From Gp6-AA40 sp046765795 (lineage in GTDB: Bacteria > Acidobacteriota > Vicinamibacteria > Vicinamibacterales > UBA2999): 17,523 bases of DNA. The translations under genes and the position numbers were made by a program. The stretch covers positions 1-17,523 of the forward strand of contig JBKPRH010000155.1 of NCBI GenBank assembly GCA_046765795.1, given 5' to 3'. This document shows, in pieces, positions 1-5,338 of this stretch. Every line of letters starts with the position of its first letter. The first letter of the stretch is position 1. The notes beneath the pieces are model-generated. The model was given only the letters and a program-made list of their open reading frames with translations, did not search any database and was not told the origin of the DNA.

Positions 1-639
1 GGCAATCCAGCCGATCCCGTCACACCTCTGGTTCGTGCGAAAGGCGCCGAGGTCGGCGTGCGCACGGTGGCAGTGCCTCACCTGCAAAGCACGGTGTCGC
101 TCTGGACGCTTCGACTCGGCTCCGAGTTGGTCTACAACGGCGACATCGGAGCCACGGAACCAGGCCCCTCGAGCAAACGTTACGGCGTGGAGTTCGCCAA
201 TTACTACAGCCCGACGCCGTGGCTGGTCTTCGACGGTGACGTCTCGTGGTCGCAGGCGCGATTCACTGGTCCAGTCGACGGTGGGCGTTACGTTCCGGAG
301 GCCGTCAATGTCGTCGTCTCCGGCGGCGCCAGCATCGACAATTTCCATCGCACGTTCGGCAGCCTGCGGCTGCGGTACTTCGGCCCGCGTGCGCTCGTTG
401 ACGACAACTCGGTACGCTCATCGGCAACGACACTCCTCAACGCGGAAGGCGGTTACCAGTTCCTGCGATCGCTTCGGCTGAACTTGCAGGTCTACAACCT
501 GCTCAACGCCAAGATGAGCGACATCGACTACTTCTTCGCTTCCCGTTTACCCGGCGAACCGATTGGTGGCGTCGAGGATATCCATGTGCATCCTGCTGTG
601 CCTCGAACCTTACGGCTCAGCATGGTTGTTGGCTTCTGA
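1..639 (+). CDS. TonB-dependent receptor, C-terminal part (5' end outside window)
   Basis: The reading frame is open from base 1 and ends with TGA at 637-639, so only about the last 212 residues of an outer-membrane receptor are present. The visible part alternates hydrophobic and polar residues as beta-barrel strands do. It includes the stretch 'NLQVYNLLNAK', typical of the last strands of TonB-dependent receptors (L-x-V-x-N-L-x-N), and the segment 'GVEDIHVHPAVPRTLRLSM'. It ends in a terminal Phe, the usual signal for outer-membrane barrel assembly. Such receptors import metal chelates or other ligands with energy from TonB/ExbBD. The plug domain and TonB box lie upstream, so the ligand cannot be inferred. 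Its closeness to metal-resistance genes makes a metal-linked ligand possible but unproven. The ATG/GTG codons inside the window are not the true start. Confidence 0.85.
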   Translation, partial: GNPADPVTPLVRAKGAEVGVRTVAVPHLQSTVSLWTLRLGSELVYNGDIGATEPGPSSKRYGVEFANYYSPTPWLVFDGDVSWSQARFTGPVDGGRYVPEAVNVVVSGGASIDNFHRTFGSLRLRYFGPRALVDDNSVRSSATTLLNAEGGYQFLRSLRLNLQVYNLLNAKMSDIDYFFASRLPGEPIGGVEDIHVHPAVPRTLRLSMVVGF

Positions 640-684
640 CCGTCCGTACACGGGACTGGAAGAGTTGTTGCATCCGCATGAGGT

Positions 685-1758
685 GTGACGAACTCTTACG
701 GACGAGTCGCAGCCGTTCTCGTGATCAGCGCTGCGAGTGCATGCGCGACGATCGGCACTCACGCCGCAGCGAGGAAGGAAGACCCTCGCATGGCGGTGAT
801 GGAGCGCTCGCGCGTGTGGTCGCCCAGCGACATCGTCAGCAAAGATCTCAAAGCGGGACCGGGTGGACCGGGATCGTTCCAGTTCCGCGAGACGGTCACG
901 TGCAAGTACCTCGATAAGAAATTGAGCGGCAAGTCGCCGAAGTTCGCCTGCGTCATCGGTGAGGACGACGAGGTGAAGGTGAAGTTCGGGGGCAACAACG
1001 GCGAGGTGTACGGAGAGGTGCTCGCGACGCGGCTGCTCTGGGCCCTCGGCTTTTCCGCCGATCGCATGTATCCCGTGAACGTGATCTGTCAGGGTTGTCC
1101 GGACGCATTTCTCGGCATCGAACGGCCGAACGACGAGAGCCGCTTCGATCCCGCGGTGATCGAGCGCAAGGCCGAAGGCCATGAATGGGGCGAGAAGGGC
1201 TGGTCCTGGACAGAGTTCGATCGGATGGAGGGCGAACGCGCCGCCCCGCGCGCGCAGCGTGATGCGTTCAAGCTCCTCGCGGTGTTCATGCAGCACAGCG
1301 ACAGCAAGCCCGAACAGCAGCGCATCGTCTGCCAATCGAAGGCGAAGTGGCCCGACCCGGCCACATGCAGCGATCCATTCCTGATGATCAGCGATGTCGG
1401 CCTGACGTTTGGCCGCGCCACGCGTAGCAACGCCAACGAGCCATCCGGCGTGAACCTGGCGGCCTGGAGAGAGACACCGGTGTGGAAGGACGATGAGAAG
1501 CAGTGCGTGGGCAATCTGCCAAAGTCGTTCACCGGCACGTTGAGCGAGCCGGTGATCAGCGAGGCCGGCCGGAAATTCCTCGCCGACCTTCTGATGCAGC
1601 TCACAGATCGTCAGCTACAGGATCTGTTCGAGGTCGCTCGCGTGCGGCTGCGGCTGCGCTCGCCGGGCAAGGTCGATTCGGGGTTTGCCACCGAAGCCGA
1701 CTGGGTCGCGGCCTTCAAGACCAAACGCGATCAGATCGTGCAGCGCCGCTGCGCGTGA
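685..1758 (+). CDS. Exported cysteine-rich protein of unknown function, possible protein-kinase-like fold
   Basis: This 357-residue protein is not one I recognise by name. GTG 685 is the only plausible start: an in-frame stop lies at 679-681 and the hydrophobic segment (residues 8-19) follows directly. That segment ends in A-S-A-C20, a weak lipobox, so a lipoprotein or a cleaved secreted protein are both possible. The mature part has eight further cysteines (73, 89, 135, 138, 216, 228, 274, 356), which suits disulphides in the periplasm or outside. Four spaced motifs recall the atypical kinases of the HipA/FAM20C/PI-kinase group: 'VKVKFG' (K98/K100), 'GEVLATRLLWALG' (E111), 'MQHSDSKPEQQ' (D206, K208, Q211) and 'LMISDVGLTFG' (D237). 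The fold is inference; that the gene is coding is well supported by length and composition. It lies 45 bp after the receptor and converges on the next gene with a 6-bp gap. Confidence 0.8.
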   Translation: MTNSYGRVAAVLVISAASACATIGTHAAARKEDPRMAVMERSRVWSPSDIVSKDLKAGPGGPGSFQFRETVTCKYLDKKLSGKSPKFACVIGEDDEVKVKFGGNNGEVYGEVLATRLLWALGFSADRMYPVNVICQGCPDAFLGIERPNDESRFDPAVIERKAEGHEWGEKGWSWTEFDRMEGERAAPRAQRDAFKLLAVFMQHSDSKPEQQRIVCQSKAKWPDPATCSDPFLMISDVGLTFGRATRSNANEPSGVNLAAWRETPVWKDDEKQCVGNLPKSFTGTLSEPVISEAGRKFLADLLMQLTDRQLQDLFEVARVRLRLRSPGKVDSGFATEADWVAAFKTKRDQIVQRRCA

Positions 1759-1764
1759 CCCCCA

Positions 1765-2085
1765 TTACTTCTTCGGCGTCGCGGTCGTCCCCAACTTGAT
1801 CGCGTGGGCCATGTTCATCTTGTTTTCTTCCATGTAGTCAACCGAGACACGCTCGCCGACTTTCAGCGCCGAGGCATCCAGCTTGTCTTTGCCTCGCGTG
1901 AACGTGGTTTTCTTGTCGAGCATCACGGTGATCGATTTTCCGTCGGTCGTCTTGATGCCGATGTGCTCGCCATCAATGGTCGCGACGGTTCCCAGCGCAT
2001 GATGCATGTGGCCCTCGTGGGCGCGAGCCGCCACCGGCATCGCCAGTATCACCGCCACCACGACTGCGATCGTCCAGTTCCTCAT
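1765..2085 (-). CDS. Small periplasmic beta-rich (DUF5666/OB-like) protein with His-rich mature N-terminus
   Basis: This is a 106-residue exported protein. A signal peptide (residues 1-22, ending in A-R-A) precedes 'HEGHMHH', so the predicted mature chain starts with histidine and has four His and one Met in its first seven residues. The rest is a short beta-rich domain with the pattern 'GTVATIDGEHIGIKTTDGK', then 'LKVGERVSVDYMEENKMNMAHAIKL', which resembles the DUF5666/OB-type domains of small periplasmic proteins. The general architecture recalls CusF, but the CusF metal-site residues are not evident. ATG 2085 has a good ribosome-binding site (AAGGAG) and overlaps the stop of the cytochrome c gene by 4 bp (ATGA), so the two are probably translationally coupled. 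A copper-binding periplasmic role is inferred from the His/Met content and the neighbours. Confidence 0.82.
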   Translation of the reverse strand: MRNWTIAVVVAVILAMPVAARAHEGHMHHALGTVATIDGEHIGIKTTDGKSITVMLDKKTTFTRGKDKLDASALKVGERVSVDYMEENKMNMAHAIKLGTTATPKK

Positions 2086-2669
2086 CGCCGTGCTCCTTCG
2101 TTGAGAAAGCGCTCCTCTTCGATTTCGTGCCGTATTTCTTCAGGTGATCGTGGATTGAGCTGTTTCATCGTCTCGACTTCATCTGCTGTCAGCTGCGGAA
2201 GATGACGGATGAAATGCACGATCCTCCACGTGGCGTCCTCACCGCTCGGTGTGCCAGTGCTCCACGCCGGCATTCCCGTGAACCGAATACCATTCTCGAT
2301 CACATAGAACAATTCGCCGTCAGTCAGCTGCTGGGTCGCGGCCAGGCGCATGTCCGGGGCTTTTGGAAACAAGCCCTGGCCCATTTCTGTCGTGCCGGTG
2401 CCGTCGTTGGCGTGGCACACGGCACAGTGATCCGCATAGTGTGCCATTCCATCAGCCAATGCCTCGGACGAGGGGGGAACAGGATTCGATCTCGCGCGTG
2501 CGCTCGACGGAATGGCGAACGAGCGCGCCTGGCGTGCCATCGCGGTTTCCACTCCGCCGGGCTCTGCTCGCGCGCTCAGGCCCGTCGTTCGAAGGTAGAC
2601 GAGTCCCATCGCAGCGAGCGCTGCAAGGGAAATGGCAACCCCAAACACGATCTGACGCGCGGTTCGCAC
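2082..2669 (-). CDS. Membrane-anchored class I c-type cytochrome
   Basis: This is a 195-residue monohaem cytochrome c. An N-terminal hydrophobic helix (about residues 8-26) with basic residues before it should anchor or export it. The haem-attachment motif C82-A-V-C85-H86 follows, then 'NDGTGTTEMGQGLFPKAPDM', 'LTDGELFYVIENGIRFTGMPAW' with M133 as the likely axial ligand, and a final helix 'WRIVHFIRHLPQLT'. This order is that of cytochrome cbb3 subunit III/class I domains. A charged tail of about 35 residues (162-195) follows the haem domain. The GTG at 2669 is the first start after an upstream in-frame TAG, with GGAG about 13 bases upstream. It would carry electrons on the periplasmic side. 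In a metal-resistance cluster it could serve Cu(I) oxidation or respiration, but the sequence does not show its partner. Confidence 0.92.
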   Translation of the reverse strand: MRTARQIVFGVAISLAALAAMGLVYLRTTGLSARAEPGGVETAMARQARSFAIPSSARARSNPVPPSSEALADGMAHYADHCAVCHANDGTGTTEMGQGLFPKAPDMRLAATQQLTDGELFYVIENGIRFTGMPAWSTGTPSGEDATWRIVHFIRHLPQLTADEVETMKQLNPRSPEEIRHEIEEERFLNEGARR

Positions 2670-2714
2670 AGCTTGAGATGAACTCCAGCGCTATTGCGCT
2701 GTCGGCTCTCACCA

Positions 2715-2924
2715 CTATAGCTGCACGCGACTAAGGAGTTGCACGTCGAGGCCTTTGCTGCCGCGGACCAGTCTCCCGTCACGCGACCACCTCAGGACAC
2801 CGTGCCCAACGAGGAGACTGACGAGGGCACGTTTCTCGGCTTCCGCTCGCCCGGCGCGCCGGGCGAGCGTGGTCAGGTCGATGACTGTCACCGGGCAACG
2901 CGCGACGAGTGGCGCCGTCAACAT
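2715..2924 (-). CDS. Small 69-residue ORF, possible winged-helix-like protein
   Basis: The ORF lies in the gap between the helical-repeat gene and the cytochrome c gene, starting 20 bp after one stop and ending 46 bp before the next start, on the same strand. Its codons favour G or C at third positions like the neighbours, and the product looks protein-like: 'VIDLTTLARRAGRAEAEKRALVSLLVGHGVLRWSRDGRLVRG', helices followed by a beta-hairpin-like segment, somewhat like a small winged helix. I do not recognise the family. The ribosome-binding site is poor (GGAAG about 17 bases upstream of ATG 2924), and the ORF contains a 26-bp perfect palindrome that encodes 'RRAGRA'. It may be a real small gene, a remnant, or chance coding across an intergenic element. 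Confidence 0.4.
   Translation of the reverse strand: MLTAPLVARCPVTVIDLTTLARRAGRAEAEKRALVSLLVGHGVLRWSRDGRLVRGSKGLDVQLLSRVQL
2844..2869. repeat. 26-bp perfect palindrome, no loop
   Basis: The arms CGCTCGCCCGGCG and CGCCGGGCGAGCG are exact reverse complements with no spacer, centred between 2856 and 2857. Symmetry breaks at the next base on each side. No T-run follows on either strand, so it is not a standard intrinsic terminator. It sits inside the small ORF 2715-2924. Confidence 0.9.
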
Positions 2925-2943
2925 GTCGCACCCGCAGCTTCCG

Positions 2944-3642
2944 TTACTTGGCGACAGTCGCGAGCTGCTTGTGCATCTCCGCAGCTGCAGCTGCTTCCTT
3001 GGCCTCGTCTCGCGACAGGGTCACGAGGCGATCGCAATGGACCGCCGCCTGCGCGATGCGGGTGCCGCGATACGCCTGCGCCATCGCGGTGTGTTCGTTC
3101 ATGTCGTCGCGATAGCGTTTGGCCGCGCCCTGGAAGTACTCCTCCAGTGCGTGGTGATCGGCCGCGGTGCTGGCGCGTGAGGCGAGCGCCTTGAGCTCGT
3201 CATCGGACGGCTCAGGTGCACCCGCTCCGCTCTGGAATCGAGCCGCGCCCTTCGGAGCAGTGGCTGCGGCTCCGGCGGCACGCTTCTCGTGATAGGCGGC
3301 TAGCTCGCGCAAGGTGTCCGCGGACTGCTTGTTGAGCGCCGCCAGCCGTTTGCAGTGATCGGCGGCGGTGTTGGTTGGTGTGCGGCGCGTCGGGGCCGCA
3401 GTGAATGCCTGCGCCATCGTCGTATGGCGTGCGGCTTCACGAACGTAGCGCTCGGCCAGCGCAGCAAAGTGCGCGCTGAGCCGCGCGTTGTCAGCCGGGT
3501 CCGCACTCGCCACGAGTTTCTGAACTTCCAGGGAATTCAGGACTGGCGATGGGCCGGTTTGAGCGGCCGCCACTCCCGTGGCGGTGACAAAGGCGACCAG
3601 GATGAGGATGACTGAACGAACAGAAACAGAAATGGGTTTCAT
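2944..3642 (-). CDS. Exported helical protein with internal duplication and His/Met/His-Cys motifs
   Basis: This is a 232-residue protein of no named family that I can assign. I take ATG 3642 as start: it has GAGAGAGG 7 bases upstream and opens a clear signal peptide (residues 1-27, ending V-A-A-A-Q). An upstream in-frame ATG at 3678 would put 12 residues before it and has no better site. The mature protein is two copies of an alpha-helical unit. Copy 1 (about 51-120) has H73-T-T-M76-A-Q-A-F80, H96-C97 and H118. Copy 2 (about 162-226) has H184-T-A-M187-A-Q-A-Y191, H202-C203 and H224. The Cys-to-last-His distance is 21 in both. A linker rich in Ala, Gly and Pro (123-146) joins them. Conserved His, Met and Cys at matching places suggest metal binding in the periplasm, possibly copper. 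It is the second gene of the leftward cluster. Confidence 0.87.
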   Translation of the reverse strand: MKPISVSVRSVILILVAFVTATGVAAAQTGPSPVLNSLEVQKLVASADPADNARLSAHFAALAERYVREAARHTTMAQAFTAAPTRRTPTNTAADHCKRLAALNKQSADTLRELAAYHEKRAAGAAATAPKGAARFQSGAGAPEPSDDELKALASRASTAADHHALEEYFQGAAKRYRDDMNEHTAMAQAYRGTRIAQAAVHCDRLVTLSRDEAKEAAAAAEMHKQLATVAK

Positions 3643-3657
3643 GACACAACCTCTCTC

Positions 3658-3672
3658 GTGACCAACGGTCAC
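3658..3672. repeat. Short inverted repeat upstream of the helical-repeat gene
   Basis: GTGACC and GGTCAC flank a 3-base spacer AAC. The element lies 15 to 30 bases upstream of ATG 3642, just outside its ribosome-binding site. It could be an operator half-site pair or a small 5'-leader hairpin. Six-base arms are short enough to arise by chance. Confidence 0.4.
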
Positions 3673-3725
3673 ATCCACGGCGTTGCGAATGACTTGCGTG
3701 AAACGGATGCCCCGCAGCAGCGCAG

Positions 3726-4079
3726 CTAGAGTCGGAGAGGCAGTTCGAGTGGTCTATTGGCGAGTACGCGTGCGAGCTCTGCGCGATCGACCGAGACGAA
3801 TCGGCTCGTGGGTCGTGCGAGCTGATGGTGCGGGAGCGTGGCAGCGTGGCCGACACCAACACCAGTAGGTGGACGATAGCCATCTGCCCGAATGGCGCTA
3901 CTGTTCAGTCCGTCGGGGTCGCAGCTGTCGACGGGCTTCACCTGCTTCGAGAACGCCCGTCCGTGATGATGGCAGCCGCTGGTGCTCGTCTCAGCGGGAC
4001 ACCAGACTCTGCACAGCAGCATCGCTTCAGGCGCGATCGCCAGCGAGAACACGATCGACAAGACAGATGCTCGGAACAC
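3726..4079 (-). CDS. Small Cys/His-rich exported protein
   Basis: This protein is 117 residues from the proposed GTG 4079. The frame stays open to an ATG at 4199, which would add 40 residues, but the GTG is placed directly before a signal-like segment 'FRASVLSIVFSLAIAPEAMLL'. It leads into C23-R-V-W-C27-P and then G35-C36-H37-H38-H39, followed by C53. The tight Cys/His spacing just after the hydrophobic segment is typical of small exported metal-binding proteins found near copper-resistance genes; I know of no characterised member. The C-terminal half is poorly structured and ends with 'LANRPLELPLRL'. It is the first gene of the leftward cluster, 83 bp before the helical-repeat gene, next to the divergent intergenic region. 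The reading frame is convincing mainly because of the motif; the start is uncertain. Confidence 0.65.
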   Translation of the reverse strand: MFRASVLSIVFSLAIAPEAMLLCRVWCPAETSTSGCHHHGRAFSKQVKPVDSCDPDGLNSSAIRADGYRPPTGVGVGHAATLPHHQLARPTSRFVSVDRAELARVLANRPLELPLRL

Positions 4080-4312
4080 TGGATACCTGCTTTGACTCAA
4101 GGCAAGAAGACGACCACAAATGGGAACGAATAGAAGCGCGATTCGCGCGAACCGATCGTCGATCACGAGCGACTGTTGGGAGATTTCACGCGACGGCACG
4201 AGATAGTTCGCAGCGTCAGTCGCGTCAGATCGCGGGCCTCAGATGCGACTGCGGGCATCCTGTTGGCACCCGAACTGCTCCAGACCACGTCGTGATGTGA
4301 GGGAGGTCTGCG
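4080..4312. promoter_or_regulatory. Divergent intergenic region between the leftward and rightward genes
   Basis: This 233-bp stretch separates the leftward gene at 4079 from the rightward gene at 4313, so it should hold promoters for both directions. I see no convincing -35/-10 pair. Small structures present are the palindrome TTCGCGCGAA (4142-4151) and two CGTCAG copies nine bases apart (4214-4219, 4223-4228). GGGAGG at 4301-4306 is the ribosome-binding site for the SRPBCC gene. If the leftward gene starts at ATG 4199 instead, the region shrinks to 113 bp. Confidence 0.5.
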
Positions 4313-4816
4313 ATGACGCGCCATCATGAACGCGAGCAGTTTGTCGCCGCCACTCCGGCGGAGGTCTTCTCTTTCATCGACGATCACTCGCGCTTCTCGT
4401 CTCACATGAGCGAATCGTCATGGATGATGGGCGGCGGGAGCATGTCCGTCGAACTCGACGAGGCCAAGGGCCAGGCAGTGGGCTCGCATATCCGCTTGAG
4501 TGGCCGGGTATTCGGAGTCCGTTTGGATCTGGATGAAGTGGTCACACGCCGCGAGCCACCGACCGCGAAAGTGTGGGCGACCGTCGGTGCACCTCGTCTG
4601 CTGGTGATCGGCCAGTACGAAATGGGTGTCGAGATCACGCCGGATGCCGGCAGCAGCCGCTTGCGGGTCTGCATCAATTACGATCTGCCGAAGGGATGGG
4701 CCACCTACTGGCTGGGGCGGCTTTTCGGCCCGTTCTACGCAAAGTGGTGCGTGAATCAGATGCTCGCGGGAGTCGTACGCGCGTTTCCGCCGGGCCGATG
4801 GGCGGTCGCGGCGTAA
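4313..4816 (+). CDS. SRPBCC (START/polyketide-cyclase-like) family protein
   Basis: This is a 167-residue cytosolic-looking protein with no signal peptide. The opening 'REQFVAATPAEVFSFIDDHSRFSSHM' is the usual first strand and helix of SRPBCC proteins, which form a helix-grip cavity for hydrophobic ligands. The middle strands (GSHIRLSGRVFGVRLDLDEVVTRREPP) and a long final helix (about residues 137-158, 'LFGPFYAKWCVNQMLAGVVRAF') complete the fold. ATG 4313 has GGGAGG six bases upstream. The ligand cannot be read from sequence, and the family includes enzymes, lipid carriers and proteins of unknown role. It is the first rightward gene and lies 57 bp before the His-rich protein gene. A structured inverted repeat sits between them, so co-transcription with the efflux genes is uncertain. 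Confidence 0.85.
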   Translation: MTRHHEREQFVAATPAEVFSFIDDHSRFSSHMSESSWMMGGGSMSVELDEAKGQAVGSHIRLSGRVFGVRLDLDEVVTRREPPTAKVWATVGAPRLLVIGQYEMGVEITPDAGSSRLRVCINYDLPKGWATYWLGRLFGPFYAKWCVNQMLAGVVRAFPPGRWAVAA

Positions 4817-4832
4817 GCACTTCAGGAACTCT

Positions 4833-4857
4833 TCAGAAATCGCTCATGCGATTCTGA
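4833..4857. repeat. Ten-base-pair hairpin with one bulge between two genes
   Basis: TCAG (4833-4836), a bulged A (4837) and AATCGC (4838-4843) pair with GCGATT (4848-4853) and CTGA (4854-4857) around the loop TCAT. It lies between the SRPBCC stop (4816) and the GTG of the His-rich gene (4874). No T-run follows. It may be an operator, an mRNA processing hairpin or a weak terminator. Confidence 0.65.
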
Positions 4858-4873
4858 TGGACAATACCAGTTC

Positions 4874-5266
4874 GTGATTCGCCGCTTGCTCGCCCTCGGG
4901 CTGGCGCTTGCCGTTCAAGGCGGCGCAGTGTGCGCGCCGTTCCTGCACGCGCACGTCGATGATGCGGATCACGATCACCATTCGACCTCGGTGCATGCGC
5001 ACTTCTCGTCGCATGCGCCCACCCACGTTCAGCACCAGGGCGTCTCGGTCGAGGACGCCGATCGCGACCACGCGGTTTATCTGCAGGTCTTCGTCGCTGT
5101 CGAGGCGTCGATCTTCCAGTCACCCGCCTTGCCCCGCGCCGTGTTCGCACCGGTTCCGGTGACCGAGCGCGCGCCGCGGACGTTCGTTCTCGTCACCCAC
5201 GGCCACGATCCGCCACTCGTTCACGCACTCGATTCCCGCCCGCCACCACTCACCTTCCTGTCCTGA
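4874..5266 (+). CDS. Histidine-rich exported protein
   Basis: This is a 130-residue protein starting at GTG 4874; the frame has no ATG, GTG or TTG for at least 12 codons upstream. The ribosome-binding site is poor. A basic start (IRR) and hydrophobic segment (residues 5-19) lead to C20, so export is likely; V-C20 is not a proper lipobox. Residues 25-66 hold eleven histidines, including 'HAHVDDADHDHH' and 'VHAHF', with interspersed Asp. Three more His are at 109, 111 and 117. This composition fits low-specificity binding of Cu, Zn, Ni or Co in the periplasm. It is 72 bp upstream of the channel gene of the first efflux set, suggesting a metal-buffering accessory. I recognise no named family. 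Confidence 0.75.
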   Translation: MIRRLLALGLALAVQGGAVCAPFLHAHVDDADHDHHSTSVHAHFSSHAPTHVQHQGVSVEDADRDHAVYLQVFVAVEASIFQSPALPRAVFAPVPVTERAPRTFVLVTHGHDPPLVHALDSRPPPLTFLS

Positions 5267-5270
5267 TCTC

Positions 5271-5326
5271 ACGGGTCAGTAGCGGTGTGTTCACCGTTCG
5301 CCCGTAGACCGTAGACCCATTTTTTT
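5271..5326. promoter_or_regulatory. Leader hairpin, tandem GTAGACC repeat and T7 run before the efflux operon
   Basis: Outer arms ACGGG (5271-5275) and CCCGT (5301-5305) enclose an inner stem AGCGGTG (5281-5287) / CACCGTT (5292-5298, one G-T pair) with loop TGTT. Then GTAGACC occurs twice in tandem (5304-5317) and seven T follow (5320-5326). The T-run is about 15 bases beyond the stem, too far for a standard terminator, so a regulatory leader or promoter/operator is as likely. GAGG at 5329-5332 is the ribosome-binding site of the next gene. Confidence 0.5.
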
Positions 5327-5338
5327 CCGAGGTTCCTA

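Noticed and set aside
610..1335. 241-residue open frame on the minus strand
   Set aside because: It overlaps the end of the TonB receptor and the exported Cys-rich protein, both better supported on the plus strand.
1759..1764. Bidirectional terminator between the convergent genes
   Set aside because: Only six bases separate the stops, and no stem is visible in or around them.
3643..3678. Twelve-residue N-terminal extension of the helical-repeat protein
   Set aside because: It would put charged residues before the signal peptide and has no better ribosome-binding site than ATG 3642.
5320..5326. Intrinsic terminator with a T7 run
   Set aside because: The T-run begins about 15 bases after the stem instead of directly behind it, and it lies next to the start of the operon, so a simple terminator call is not supported.
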